This document shows, one piece after another, positions 8,504 through 17,727 of a DNA stretch of 64,000 bases. Every line of letters begins with the position of its first letter. Position 1 is the stretch's first letter. Under the pieces are notes generated by a model. It had not been told where the DNA came from. It worked only from the letters and a program-made list of their open reading frames with translations, and ran no database searches. A program made the position numbers and the translations under genes. Where the stretch lies: contig NZ_PJBB01000003.1 of NCBI RefSeq assembly GCF_002836595.1, positions 3,223,001-3,287,000 on the forward strand, in the 5' to 3' direction. This stretch comes from Tenacibaculum sp. Bg11-29. GTDB lineage: Bacteria > Bacteroidota > Bacteroidia > Flavobacteriales > Flavobacteriaceae.

Positions 8504-8587
8504 GCACATATGGCGGAATTGGTAGACGTGCAGGCTTGAGGGGCTTGTGTTCGTAAGAACGTGCGGGTTCGACTCCCGCTATGTGTA
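8504..8587 (+). tRNA. tRNA-Leu(GAG), integration target
   Basis: An 84-base class II tRNA. The acceptor GCACATA pairs with TATGTGT (first pair G-T). The anticodon arm is CAGGC-TTGAGGG-GCTTG with anticodon GAG. A long variable arm (TGTTCG..AGAACG) and a T-arm CGGG-TTCGACT-CCCG follow. Its 3' half is the attachment core of the island: the integrase starts 52 bases downstream and the core recurs at 32159 and 35873. Confidence 0.95.
8536..8564 (+). repeat. attL core inside tRNA-Leu
   Basis: A 29-bp segment beginning TTGAGGGGCTTG and ending AACGTGC. It is repeated exactly at 32159-32187 and 35873-35901 in the same orientation. Beyond the core, the homology continues through the T-arm with paired substitutions. 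Confidence 0.9.
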
Positions 8588-8638
8588 CAAAGCATAAATC
8601 TTTCTTTTTTAACTAGTTGTCTAAAAACACTAATTAAA

Positions 8639-9922
8639 ATGAAAGCTTTATTTTATGACAAAAGAGTAAAAGTGCCTGTAAAAGTGCCTGTAAAATACTT
8701 ACAAAAATTGTTCACAAACCCTAAACTTTACATACCTAAAATCAAAGGAACTAGTAGGCCTGATATTAATGAATATTGGTATGTTTATTACTGGTTCCGT
8801 AATCCTACTTCAAATTTATTAGAAAAATACAGAGAAAAACAAGGTATAAACCGTTTAAAAACTATTTCTCAACGCACTGAAGCTGGTAATAACTTAAGAA
8901 AAGCCACACTTCGATTTTTACAAGATGGAGGAAACCCTTGGGAAATAAAGAAATTTAAAGAAGATTTAATTAATAAAGAAACATTTTCTGTTTCTGAAGC
9001 ATTTGATATTGCTTTTAAAGAAAAATGTAAAGTATGGGGACAAACTTCTAAAGATGTTAATAATACTCAATACAATGTATTTATAAAGTGGTTAAAATCT
9101 AATAATCTATTCACAATAAGTATTAAAGAGCTTACAAAAAGGCATATTGTAATATTTTTAAATGAATTAACAGATCAAAATGGTAGAGCCAATAGTAATA
9201 CCACCCGAAATAATTATAGACGCCTAATATCTTCTTTAGTATCTCAAATGGTACATGACGATATTCTAGACTTTAATTTTGTGTTGGCTATACCTAAACT
9301 AAAATCAGTTGCTCAAAAAAACCAGCCTTTTACACTAAAGCAACTAAACGCAATAAAAGAGTATTTAATTGAAAATGATTTGTATTTATATACATTTATG
9401 AAATTTGTTATGTATGCCTTAATGCGTAATGTTGAAATTTGCAGGCTACAAGTTAAAGATATCGATTTAGATAACAACATTATTAAAGTTAAGACAAAAA
9501 CTGAAGATTCTGCAACTATTTTAATAATACCTAAATTAAAAAAGGTTTTACTTAAGATGGAGCTTGATAAATACAGTCCAACTGACTTTTTATTTACTAA
9601 AAATAAAACTCCTGGTACTTGGGTAGTTGAAAAGGAAAGATCAAAAGTTAATTTTTTTAGTAGGCGATTTGAAAAAATGAGAAAAGCTATTGGGAAAAAA
9701 AATAATCTAAATAAAAATCATAATATTTATTCAGGGCGACACACAACCGCTTTGGATTTATTTAATTCTTTTAAAAACCAAGGTTTAACCGATTTAGAAA
9801 ATAAACATAGATTAATGACTATTACTAGACATAAATCTATTAGTGGTTTAGAAAATTATCTTAGGGACATAGGAGCGTCTTTACCTAAAGATTATTCAGA
9901 TGATTATACTTTAAATTTTTAG
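8639..9922 (+). CDS. tyrosine-type site-specific integrase
   Basis: A 427-residue recombinase of the tRNA-targeting island type. The N-terminal arm-binding part covers about residues 1-110, a SAM-like core-binding domain about 115-215, and the catalytic domain the rest. Catalytic residues seen are Arg263 (in MRNVEICRL), a YSGRHT box (Arg367, His368), His398 and nucleophile Tyr407 (GLENYL). The ATG at 8639 is preferred over an upstream in-frame ATG at 8561 that lies inside tRNA-Leu. Its 5' codons contain two tandem 12-bp repeats that also occur beside the other att copies. Confidence 0.95.
   Translation: MKALFYDKRVKVPVKVPVKYLQKLFTNPKLYIPKIKGTSRPDINEYWYVYYWFRNPTSNLLEKYREKQGINRLKTISQRTEAGNNLRKATLRFLQDGGNPWEIKKFKEDLINKETFSVSEAFDIAFKEKCKVWGQTSKDVNNTQYNVFIKWLKSNNLFTISIKELTKRHIVIFLNELTDQNGRANSNTTRNNYRRLISSLVSQMVHDDILDFNFVLAIPKLKSVAQKNQPFTLKQLNAIKEYLIENDLYLYTFMKFVMYALMRNVEICRLQVKDIDLDNNIIKVKTKTEDSATILIIPKLKKVLLKMELDKYSPTDFLFTKNKTPGTWVVEKERSKVNFFSRRFEKMRKAIGKKNNLNKNHNIYSGRHTTALDLFNSFKNQGLTDLENKHRLMTITRHKSISGLENYLRDIGASLPKDYSDDYTLNF
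8668..8691 (+). repeat. tandem arm-type repeat in the integrase 5' end
   Basis: AAAAGTGCCTGT occurs twice head to tail (8668-8679, 8680-8691), encoding KVPVKVPV. The related AAAAGTACCTGT lies at 32302-32313 (with a second, diverged copy adjacent) and at 36016-36027, at a similar distance (104 versus 115 bases) from each att core. They are plausible integrase arm-binding sites. Confidence 0.55.
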
Positions 9923-10174
9923 CTCTCCCCTATTCTTTAATCTATAGTTTTACCAATTAATGTTTTACATCCTTGCTTTTAATAAGCCATTTTATATAGC
10001 TAAGTTTTTATTTTAAATTATATTCGAATACTCAACTATTAATTGAATAATTGAGTTGTATAAAAACACCTAAAAGTATCGATTATATGACAATTTAGTG
10101 GCATAACGACACCTTTAGTGTTCATATATATATATATAAGTTATGGGCAATTAAAAAACAGCACCTAAATTATT

Positions 10175-11872
10175 ATGAGAATAAAAGAAATTTATATAGA
10201 TAATTTTAAAACTTATGATAAGTTAAAGTTTCAATGTAATGATGAATTTAATTTTGTTGTTGGAGAAAATAATATTAGAAAATCTACTGTACTAGAAGCT
10301 GTCCAACTATGGAAATGTGCATATGACAGACTCATCCAAAACAATGGTAAAAGTTTTTATGGAAGTTCTACACCTTGTTATTTAACCTTTGAATCTTTAT
10401 TTTTCTTACGCATTACATCTGATAAAGATATTTTTAAGAAATCATCAAAAAAAAAGCTTTCAGTGACGTTAACATTCTCTCATGAAGAAGTTGACTACCC
10501 TTTAAAAATAACTATAGAAAAACCAAATATTCCAAATTCGTATTTTAGAATAAAATATGACTCCATATCGTTCAATAACTTTAGAGATAAAATAATTGAT
10601 TTAGGTCTAAATCTAAGAAACACAATATTCATATACCAAACTCGACCATTATTCAATTCAATTAAAAATGAGCCATTTTATAATAATGCTCAATTAATTA
10701 AAAAGATATCCCTTGGTAAATCATATGAAGTGATTAGGAATAAAATTCTAAAATCGGAAAAGGCAGATATTAAATTTCAAGAACTTGAAGAAAAATTAAA
10801 AAATGTTTTTAAAACAAATTTTACTATTCGTTCTAAAAACAAAAATAAACAGGATGATGAACATGTAAGACTAACAATTCAGGAAGAAGGTAAGTCAGAA
10901 GTAGAAATTTCATTAATGGGAAGTGGAATTTTACAAGTGCTTGAAATCTTCTCAACACTTGATTTCATAAAGAAACACGAGCATTGTGTAAACATATTAC
11001 TGATAGATGAACCAGATTCACATATCCATACAAATCTTCAAACAAGCTTAATTGACGAGTTAAGAAAAAATACGGAATATCAAATATTCCTAATTTCACA
11101 CAATGACCGACTAATTAATAAAGCAGAAGATGGACAGTTGTTTTATTTTAATCAAAAATCTATAGAACAAGGTGTTGTAAGAAGTTTACCTATTGATTCT
11201 TATTCAAGCGTCGGAGTTGATTTAGCTAAAGACTTGTATTCTCTTGAAAAATCTAATTCTGATAAAATAATAGTTTTAACAGAAGGCAAATCTGATAAAA
11301 AAATACTAGAATCTGCTTGGGAAAAACTGAATCCTGATACTGAAATCCCTTATTTAATAATTCCTACAGGTAGAGAGATTGATGTAGAAAAACGAACTGG
11401 AAGTGCTGATTCTGTCCAACAAACTCTAGAGTTTGTCTCAAATCTAATTGATTCGTTGAAAATTGTAGGCTTATTTGATAATGACCAAGAAGGGAACAAC
11501 AAATTTAAAGGACTCAAAAAAAATGTTTTTGATAATTATTCTTTTGAAAATAATAGTCGTAAACATCTAGAAAAAGACATTCATGGATTACTTCTTCCTA
11601 TTCCCGATGGAAGAGAACTTTTTGTTTCAAATACTGAAATGCAAGATAGGTTTCTTGTAATTGAACATTTTTTTTCGAATGAAATTCTAGAACAAAATAA
11701 TATGATTAAAAGTTATGTTATGAATACGGAAGTTTCAAGAATAAAAGACAAAAAGAATGACTTCTCAGAATTAATAAATGGTTTAGATTCTGTTCATTTT
11801 TCCGAATTTGAAAAGATTTTTAATGCTATTGACTTATTATTCATTGAAGAAGAAGTTGTTATCCCAATATAA
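10175..11872 (+). CDS. OLD-family ATPase/TOPRIM nuclease
   Basis: A 565-residue overcoming-lysogenization-defect-like protein. It has an N-terminal ABC/SMC-type ATPase and a C-terminal TOPRIM nuclease. The Walker A region is GENNIRKST (residues 30-38), where the usual Gly before Lys is Arg35. A GSGILQ signature-like stretch precedes Walker B ILLIDEPDSHIH (Asp278, Glu279), and ISHND is the switch histidine. The TOPRIM shows Glu370-Gly371 (VLTEGKSDKK) and Asp435-x-Asp437 (LFDNDQEGN). Family members act in phage defence alone or with partners; no partner gene (UvrD-like or reverse transcriptase) adjoins it. It stands alone between repeat elements. Confidence 0.85.
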   Translation: MRIKEIYIDNFKTYDKLKFQCNDEFNFVVGENNIRKSTVLEAVQLWKCAYDRLIQNNGKSFYGSSTPCYLTFESLFFLRITSDKDIFKKSSKKKLSVTLTFSHEEVDYPLKITIEKPNIPNSYFRIKYDSISFNNFRDKIIDLGLNLRNTIFIYQTRPLFNSIKNEPFYNNAQLIKKISLGKSYEVIRNKILKSEKADIKFQELEEKLKNVFKTNFTIRSKNKNKQDDEHVRLTIQEEGKSEVEISLMGSGILQVLEIFSTLDFIKKHEHCVNILLIDEPDSHIHTNLQTSLIDELRKNTEYQIFLISHNDRLINKAEDGQLFYFNQKSIEQGVVRSLPIDSYSSVGVDLAKDLYSLEKSNSDKIIVLTEGKSDKKILESAWEKLNPDTEIPYLIIPTGREIDVEKRTGSADSVQQTLEFVSNLIDSLKIVGLFDNDQEGNNKFKGLKKNVFDNYSFENNSRKHLEKDIHGLLLPIPDGRELFVSNTEMQDRFLVIEHFFSNEILEQNNMIKSYVMNTEVSRIKDKKNDFSELINGLDSVHFSEFEKIFNAIDLLFIEEEVVIPI

Positions 11873-11879
11873 AAAGCCC

Positions 11880-12078
11880 ATAACAATGTATGAAAAACAT
11901 AGGGCGTTTGTGCTAAATCGAAAAGTCTGTGAATATTAACAAAGTCCGCTAAATATAAAATTTGGCATTTATAGTAGAAAAGATAAAAGCAAAATATTTA
12001 TATTTAGCTAAGTAATAAACCGAAACGATAGTGCTTATCACCTGCCCTACGATTTCTTATACTGAACGTTGCCACCAA
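11880..12078. repeat. imperfect palindromic intergenic element, copy 1
   Basis: An element of about 200 bp whose ends are loosely inverted (AACAATGTATGAAAAACATAGGG against the complement of CCCTACGATTTCTTATACTG). It has a central AAATATAAAATTTGG-type stem. The central 120 bp closely matches the copy at 48495-48690. Related elements lie at 12948, 19157, 33031, 35345, 44868 and 47236. Nothing coding is seen in the stretch. Confidence 0.65.
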
Positions 12079-12100
12079 TACGAGAAAAAATTTGCGCTAA

Positions 12101-12610
12101 ATGAAAAAACTTTTGATTTTGTTGATTGGACTAAATTTTATTTCGTGTAGCCGATTGACACATTCAGGATTTTGGTTACGATACAAATCTGACCAAATAA
12201 CCGAACAAAAAAATGACCAAGGACCTTGGGGCGGAACTTTAGCAATAAACTGGAAAGCAAAACCGAACGCAAGTTTTAAAATATCGGAACTGAAAAAGAT
12301 TGCGGAAGAAAATGACTGGAAACTGATTGACAGCAAATCACTGAATGAAAATGAATTGAAAAATATGTCGGAACTGAATAAATCGATTATCCGTGTTCCG
12401 CTTAAAAATTTCGAGCCGAATGCAAAAAATGCGGATTACAAAAGTCAACCACTTCCTCGTTGGATAAATACAGATTCTAAACTTTACCGATTTAAAACAA
12501 ACCGATTGATATTTGACTCTGGAACTGATGATTCAACAACCGAAAACGGATTTATACTTTTAAGCGAAAATGGAATGGAGATGAGTGTTTACCAAATTTG
12601 GGGCGAATAA
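12101..12610 (+). CDS. hypothetical lipoprotein
   Basis: A 169-residue protein with a leader ending in a lipobox (FISCS, Cys16). I do not recognise the family. The body is polar with WKAKPNASFKISELKKIAEEN and a C-terminal strand-rich part (LIFDSGTDDSTTENGFILLSENG). It probably forms a cassette with the overlapping next gene. Codon use and GC are slightly higher than in the neighbours. Confidence 0.6.
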   Translation: MKKLLILLIGLNFISCSRLTHSGFWLRYKSDQITEQKNDQGPWGGTLAINWKAKPNASFKISELKKIAEENDWKLIDSKSLNENELKNMSELNKSIIRVPLKNFEPNAKNADYKSQPLPRWINTDSKLYRFKTNRLIFDSGTDDSTTENGFILLSENGMEMSVYQIWGE

Positions 12611-12945
12611 AAGGATTGGAAAAATGGTCAATTATGGAATTACGAGAAAACGGTATTTTTAAATATAAATATGGATTGAGTGCCTGTCAAGTGGAAGTAA
12701 CTGGAATTTACTCTGTTGAAAACAAGAAAATTAAATTTAAAAACGACATTGAATTTACCGATAAATATTTAAAATCTGAAAGAGATTCTCTGATTAAATC
12801 TGACTCTACTTTTATAGGAATCGGAATGCCAATATATCCCGATTTAATTTTAACGGAATGGAAAATAAAAAAGAACTCAATAAAACCGATTTCGGAAATT
12901 GATTGTGGTTGTATAATTGAAAAAGAGAAACATAAAAAACGATAA
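12598..12945 (+). CDS. hypothetical small protein, possibly broken second half of a lipoprotein pair
   Basis: A 115-residue reading frame overlapping the previous gene by 13 bases. The likely internal start MELRENGIFKYKYG at 12634 resembles the 'W-L-x-E-x-G-x-F' opening of small secreted beta proteins, and it ends IDCGCIIEKEKHKKR. With no leader of its own it may be a translationally coupled partner or the frameshifted remainder of an originally longer protein. Confidence 0.45.
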   Translation: MGRIKGLEKWSIMELRENGIFKYKYGLSACQVEVTGIYSVENKKIKFKNDIEFTDKYLKSERDSLIKSDSTFIGIGMPIYPDLILTEWKIKKNSIKPISEIDCGCIIEKEKHKKR

Positions 12946-12947
12946 AA

Positions 12948-13128
12948 ACCAACTTTCTAACACTATATATATATATAGCTAGCTCGAAAAGGTGTTGTTT
13001 TTTTACGAGGTCGCCAAATATTTTGATTTGGCTTTAAACAAAAAAGATAAATCAAAAGAGAAAAGTTTAACTTAGTACAAAACCGAAATTAATCGCTTAT
13101 CATCTGCCCAACTTGCCATATATTTAAA
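12948..13128. repeat. imperfect palindromic intergenic element, copy 2
   Basis: It carries the same central stem (GCCAAAT-ATTTTG-ATTTGGC at 13012-13030) and an A-rich right half ending in a CATCTGCCC-type motif, as in copy 1. The rest of 12946-13314 has no gene; 13163-13210 is a second repeat family. Confidence 0.55.
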
Positions 13129-13162
13129 GTTAGTCACAAGCTCTGAAAAGCCAACTCGCAGT

Positions 13163-13210
13163 CAAGCACATTTTATTTTTTTCGTGGCTCAAAAAATAAA
13201 AAGAGCTTGC
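13163..13210 (+). repeat. 48-bp flanking repeat, left copy
   Basis: CAAGCACATTT...CGTGGCTCA...AAAGAGCTT. A second copy lies at 19073-19120 in the same orientation. The pair brackets the restriction operon (13315-19059). Confidence 0.6.
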
Positions 13211-13314
13211 CTTTCACACTTCTCACTCTTACGGAATGATAATTTTAATACTCATTTAGTGAGTATATTGAAAATGTTCTTTACATTAGTAGACTGAATT
13301 AAAAAAATTCAAAA

Positions 13315-13512
13315 ATGAACCGAATAAAAGAGGTTTTAGAAAAAAAAGGAATAAAACAAATCTGGTTGTCTGAACAACTTGGAAAGAGTTACAATATGGT
13401 TCACTCATATGCTCAAAACAAGAGACAACCGAGTTTAGAAGACTTGTATAAAATTGCAGGAATCTTAAACATAGAAGTAGCCGAATTACTAGAAAAAAGA
13501 AACAAAATATAA
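13315..13512 (+). CDS. Xre-type HTH regulator of the restriction operon
   Basis: A 65-residue single-domain helix-turn-helix protein (KQIWLSEQLGKSYNMVHSYAQNKRQPSLEDLYKIA). Its TAA shares one base with the methylase ATG (TAATG), so it is the first gene of the operon. By analogy with restriction controller proteins it probably times nuclease expression; that is inference. Confidence 0.85.
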   Translation: MNRIKEVLEKKGIKQIWLSEQLGKSYNMVHSYAQNKRQPSLEDLYKIAGILNIEVAELLEKRNKI

Positions 13513-16241
13513 TGAGCGACTGGAAAAAATTAACAAAAGAAAAACTTGCAAAAAGCAAGAATAAGGTTGCAAAAATCGACCTTGAAAAAGAAACGGTTGA
13601 ATATTCAAAGGGTATTACAAAACCCAAAATTGAAAAACTTGGACCAGAAGAAGTTGTAAGAGCTTTTTTAGTTGACAAACTTGTAAATGAACTTGGGTAC
13701 TCGGAAAAAAATATTGAACTCGAAAAATATTATGTAAGAGGAAGTATTGGTCGAGAGAAACAAAAAAACAAAGATGATTCTGCTAGAGTTGATGTAATTG
13801 TTAAAGATCAACACGGCAATCCCTTTTTATATATTGAAGTCAAGGCTCCTGAAATGTTTGACAATGGAGAAAAAGATATAAAAGGTCAACTTTTTGAACT
13901 TTCTGATTTAGAAGAAAAACAGAATAAAACGAAAGTAAAATATCTAATTTATTATTCTTTAGATACAAGTGAAGAACTCGCAGATAGAATGTATTTAATT
14001 GAAAAAGATGAATACAAAGAATATGATGATTGGCTAGAAGAAAAAGACAAAACTTTTGGATTAGAGATTCCTTTCAATTATGGAAAGCCAAAACTTAAAG
14101 AACGTGTAAAAGACGAAAAGGACACAGATTTACTTTCTATTTCAGAATTAAAAATGTCTGAAATTAGAAGAAATATTCACAATACACTTTGGAGTTCTGG
14201 TGTTGAGGATAATGAAGCTTATATCTTTTTAGTTCAGTTTTTATTGACTAAAATCTATGATGAAGACGAAACTATTGAGGGCGAAAAATACAGATGTCAG
14301 ATTTACGATAAAGATTATGATGATCAAAATAAATTCTTTGATCGTATAAACCAATGTTATAAAGATGCATTACAAAACAAACTAAATTATTCAGAAGAAG
14401 ATTTAAAAAATGTAGGTAACATTTTAACTACAGAAAAAATATCTTTACAAAGTCTGTACTTTCTAGTAAAAGAACTTCAAAACTATTCTTTTTCTAAAAG
14501 TATTAGAACACAGAAAAAAGATATTTTAGGACACTTTTTTGAAGAAACAAACAGAGAAAAATTTAAACAATCGAAAGGTCAATTTTTTACAACAACAAAC
14601 GTTGTTGATTTTCTAGTTTATGCAATGAAAGTTGATGAGTTAGCAATTGAGCGTTTTGAAGAAAATTACTCTTTACCATACATAATTGATCCTAGTACAG
14701 GAAGTGGGACGTTTTTAATTGAAGCAATGAAAATTATTACCAAAGAATTTTCTAAGCACAATTTTAAATTAACAAACACTAAAAAAGCAAAGCTTAAAAA
14801 ACTATTTCCAGACGAAAAACCTAACGATTGGGCAGAAGAATATATTTATGGAATAGATAATTCTTACAGTTTAACCGTTTCTACTAAAGTAAATATGATT
14901 TTACACGGAGACGGTAGTAGTAATACGTTTAAAGATGATGGCTTAAAAAGTTTACAAACTTATTCTAAATACACTAATTCTAAATTAGCGAATTACGAAA
15001 CTGGACATAAGGTTTACAACAAAGCAAAAGGCAACATTGGGGTTAATGAACAATTTGATGTAATAATTTCAAATCCTCCATTTAGTGTAAACATAAACGA
15101 CTCTAAAGAAGAAGTAGATAAATATTTCTTATTTGGAAAGAAAAAGAATTCTGAAAACTTGTTTTTAGAGCGTTATTACCAACTTTTAAAAGAAGGCGGA
15201 AGACTTGGTGTTGTTTTACCTGAAAGTGTTTTTGATACTACAGAAAACAAATACATTCGTTTGTTTTTATATAAATATTTCAAAATTAAAGCTGTTGTAA
15301 GTTTACCTCAAATAACTTTTGAGCCTTTTACTTCAACAAAAACAAGTATTCTTTTTGCTCAAAAAAAGAAAGTTGCAGAAATTGAAAAATGGAATACTCA
15401 ATGGGATAAATTTGGGAATGAATGGAGTTTGTTAAAAACAAGAATGAACAGTTACGTTCAATTTTTTATTGACAAGAAAAAACTAAATAAAAAATGGGCA
15501 AAAGATGTCGTTTCTGATATTGAAAAAAAGAATAATAAAAACATAATCAAAAATATTCACAGATTTTTGAAAGATTACTTAACAGAAGAAGATAAATCTT
15601 TAAAAGTTAATGACATTTTAACTAAATACAATGCTGAAATAATAGCTTTATCAAAATATGAAAAAGAAACTGAAGTTTTTGGTTTCTATAACGCTTGGTG
15701 GGTTTTTGGAGAAGTTGCTCAAGAAATGGATATTGATTATGATATTTTTATGGCAGAAGCAGAAAATGTTGGATACAAACGAACAAAAAGAAGTGAAAAC
15801 CCAAGACCAAACGATTTATTTGATATTGAATACGCACCTAATACTTTAGATTGTACTAAAATCATTTCAGATTATGATGAAAATATTAAAAATTCACAAG
15901 TTGAACAAAAAGATGCAGAAACAAAAGTAAAAGCTTTAAAAGCAAAAGACGAAACAGCAAAATCAAAGAAATCAATTGAAAAGCTGGATTCAGAAATTGA
16001 AATTATAAAGATCAAAATAGAAAACCTAGAAACAGAAAAAGAAACTGTTAAAGAAATTCTAGAAACTTATTACAAGAAAGATATTTTAAAATCTGAATTC
16101 TACGAAAGAACAGAAAAAACTTTAATAGAACATTTTGATAAAGGACTTTTAGTAAAATACAAGAGTAATGATATTTTATTAAGAAAAACAGAAACCCACA
16201 AAATTTTAGATTCAATTAGAAAAGATGTAGTATGGGCATAA
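13512..16241 (+). CDS. Type IIB-like restriction-modification fusion: HSDR_N nuclease plus N6-adenine methylase
   Basis: A 909-residue protein. An HSDR_N-like PD-(D/E)xK nuclease domain has Asp94 (ARVDVIV) and Glu109-x-Lys111 (IEVKAP). A helical region covers about 200-340. The N6-adenine methylase has motif I at 393-402 (DPSTGSGTFL) and motif IV NPPF at 521-524. The C-terminal tail has a coiled coil at about 800-850. No helicase motor is present. With a separate S subunit, the layout matches BcgI-like Type IIB enzymes (A subunit) rather than a true Type I enzyme. It overlaps the S gene by 10 bases. Confidence 0.9.
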   Translation: MSDWKKLTKEKLAKSKNKVAKIDLEKETVEYSKGITKPKIEKLGPEEVVRAFLVDKLVNELGYSEKNIELEKYYVRGSIGREKQKNKDDSARVDVIVKDQHGNPFLYIEVKAPEMFDNGEKDIKGQLFELSDLEEKQNKTKVKYLIYYSLDTSEELADRMYLIEKDEYKEYDDWLEEKDKTFGLEIPFNYGKPKLKERVKDEKDTDLLSISELKMSEIRRNIHNTLWSSGVEDNEAYIFLVQFLLTKIYDEDETIEGEKYRCQIYDKDYDDQNKFFDRINQCYKDALQNKLNYSEEDLKNVGNILTTEKISLQSLYFLVKELQNYSFSKSIRTQKKDILGHFFEETNREKFKQSKGQFFTTTNVVDFLVYAMKVDELAIERFEENYSLPYIIDPSTGSGTFLIEAMKIITKEFSKHNFKLTNTKKAKLKKLFPDEKPNDWAEEYIYGIDNSYSLTVSTKVNMILHGDGSSNTFKDDGLKSLQTYSKYTNSKLANYETGHKVYNKAKGNIGVNEQFDVIISNPPFSVNINDSKEEVDKYFLFGKKKNSENLFLERYYQLLKEGGRLGVVLPESVFDTTENKYIRLFLYKYFKIKAVVSLPQITFEPFTSTKTSILFAQKKKVAEIEKWNTQWDKFGNEWSLLKTRMNSYVQFFIDKKKLNKKWAKDVVSDIEKKNNKNIIKNIHRFLKDYLTEEDKSLKVNDILTKYNAEIIALSKYEKETEVFGFYNAWWVFGEVAQEMDIDYDIFMAEAENVGYKRTKRSENPRPNDLFDIEYAPNTLDCTKIISDYDENIKNSQVEQKDAETKVKALKAKDETAKSKKSIEKLDSEIEIIKIKIENLETEKETVKEILETYYKKDILKSEFYERTEKTLIEHFDKGLLVKYKSNDILLRKTETHKILDSIRKDVVWA

Positions 16242-17650
16242 AAATATTTAAATCTAAACTCTCGGAATTCAAAAATGATCCATATGCAAGATTTGATGTG
16301 GATTATTTAGACTTATATAAATCATTTTTCAATTTAAAACAAAAAAAGTATTTAAATGATTTTATAACATTTATAGAAACAGGTAAATCTATTACTAAAG
16401 AAGATTATAATAATGCTCCTTCTGAATATGCTCATATTGTTGTAAGGAATATAAAAAATGGAGAGCTAAAACTATCAAATTTAGTTTATTTAAATGAAGA
16501 CAAAGGAGAAGATTTGGCTCCTTTTCGTCTTAAAAAAGATGATATTTTAATTGCTATTTCTTCAAACGTAGGTTCAAGTTGTATTATAGACCAAAATTAT
16601 GATATCAATCTAACACTATCTCATTACATTGCTAGAATTAGAGTTGACGAAAATAAAATAAACAAAAACTTACTTGTACATTATTTAAATTCAAAATTAA
16701 TTCAAGAATATTTCAGATGTACTGAAACAGGTAAAACATTAAAAAACTTATCTAAAACTTATATCCATAGACTTCCTATTATTTTACCATCTGATATTGA
16801 TTTACAAAAAGAAATTGTAAATCAAATAAAACCTATTGAAAAGTCTATTAAGAAATTAAAAACTAGACAAGATGAAGATGTAAATATTATAAATAGAGTT
16901 CTTGGTGAAGAACTTAATTTAGACATAGACAAATTTGAAAAATTAAAAACTGAAAATAAATTTGGATCAAATCTTAAAGAATTTAGTAATAATATAGATT
17001 GTAGATTTAGCTTTAAGTTTCATAATAAAGCAGGTCAGTTTGTTTGGGATTTTTTATTTTCAAAAACCAATAAAAGAATTAAGGATTTTATATCAGAACC
17101 AATTGTTTTAGGTAAAAGTGTTTCTCCAAAAGATTACGATAATGATGGAGATTATTATTACATAGCAATGTCTAGTATAAAAACTTGGGCTTTTGATCCA
17201 GAAGGCTGTAAAACTGTTAGTAATACATATTCTAAAGCTAATAAAAATAAATCAGTACAAAAAGACGATATTATTTTAGCTCGTTCAGGAGAAGGAACAA
17301 TCGGAAAAGTTGCATTAATAGAAGATGAAGAAATAGATGCAATTCACGCAGATTTTACGCAAAGAATTAGGCTTACAAACTACAATGCAAGATTGGCGTA
17401 TTATTATATGCGTTCTGATTTATTTCAATATTTAGTTTACACACACAAGAAAGGTTTAGGAAACAATACAAATATTTTTCCAAGCCAAGTTCAAGAATTT
17501 CCAATTCCAGATTGGGAAGAAACAAAACAAACAGAATTAGTTGATAAAATAAAAACACAAATAGACGCACAAAAAGAAATTGACAAACAAATAACGAAAA
17601 AACAAGCCGAAATAAGTGCAATAATTGAAAAAGCTATACAAACGGAATAG
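16232..17650 (+). CDS. hsdS: restriction specificity subunit (HsdS-like)
   Basis: A 472-residue protein with two target recognition domains (about 1-190 and 255-420). Each is followed by a coiled-coil spacer: EKSIKKLKTRQ, and a C-terminal AQKEIDKQITKKQAEISAII. The repeats LKKDDILIAISSNVGSS and VQKDDIILARSGEGTIG mark the TRDs. It directs the preceding methylase/nuclease fusion to a bipartite DNA site. The target cannot be read from sequence. Confidence 0.92.
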   Translation: MGIKIFKSKLSEFKNDPYARFDVDYLDLYKSFFNLKQKKYLNDFITFIETGKSITKEDYNNAPSEYAHIVVRNIKNGELKLSNLVYLNEDKGEDLAPFRLKKDDILIAISSNVGSSCIIDQNYDINLTLSHYIARIRVDENKINKNLLVHYLNSKLIQEYFRCTETGKTLKNLSKTYIHRLPIILPSDIDLQKEIVNQIKPIEKSIKKLKTRQDEDVNIINRVLGEELNLDIDKFEKLKTENKFGSNLKEFSNNIDCRFSFKFHNKAGQFVWDFLFSKTNKRIKDFISEPIVLGKSVSPKDYDNDGDYYYIAMSSIKTWAFDPEGCKTVSNTYSKANKNKSVQKDDIILARSGEGTIGKVALIEDEEIDAIHADFTQRIRLTNYNARLAYYYMRSDLFQYLVYTHKKGLGNNTNIFPSQVQEFPIPDWEETKQTELVDKIKTQIDAQKEIDKQITKKQAEISAIIEKAIQTE

Positions 17651-17727
17651 CCAACATAAAAAAGTAGTTGAAATTGATATTGAGGTGAATGAAGAAAACG
17701 CATTGGAATTTATAAAAAGAGAAACGA

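Noticed and set aside
8353..8556. Plus-strand frame across both tRNA genes
   Set aside because: It is a chance frame through two clear tRNA genes.
10175..11872. Retron or Gabija assignment of the OLD-like nuclease
   Set aside because: No reverse transcriptase, ncRNA or UvrD-like partner gene is next to it, so only the OLD family is claimed.
13512..16241. Ordinary Type I HsdM
   Set aside because: An HSDR_N-type nuclease domain is fused at the N-terminus and no HsdR helicase gene exists in the operon.
17651..17712. Small open frame after the S subunit (VVEIDIEVNEENALEFIKRE..)
   Set aside because: It has no convincing start codon and overlaps the end of the S gene; it may be a remnant but cannot be supported.
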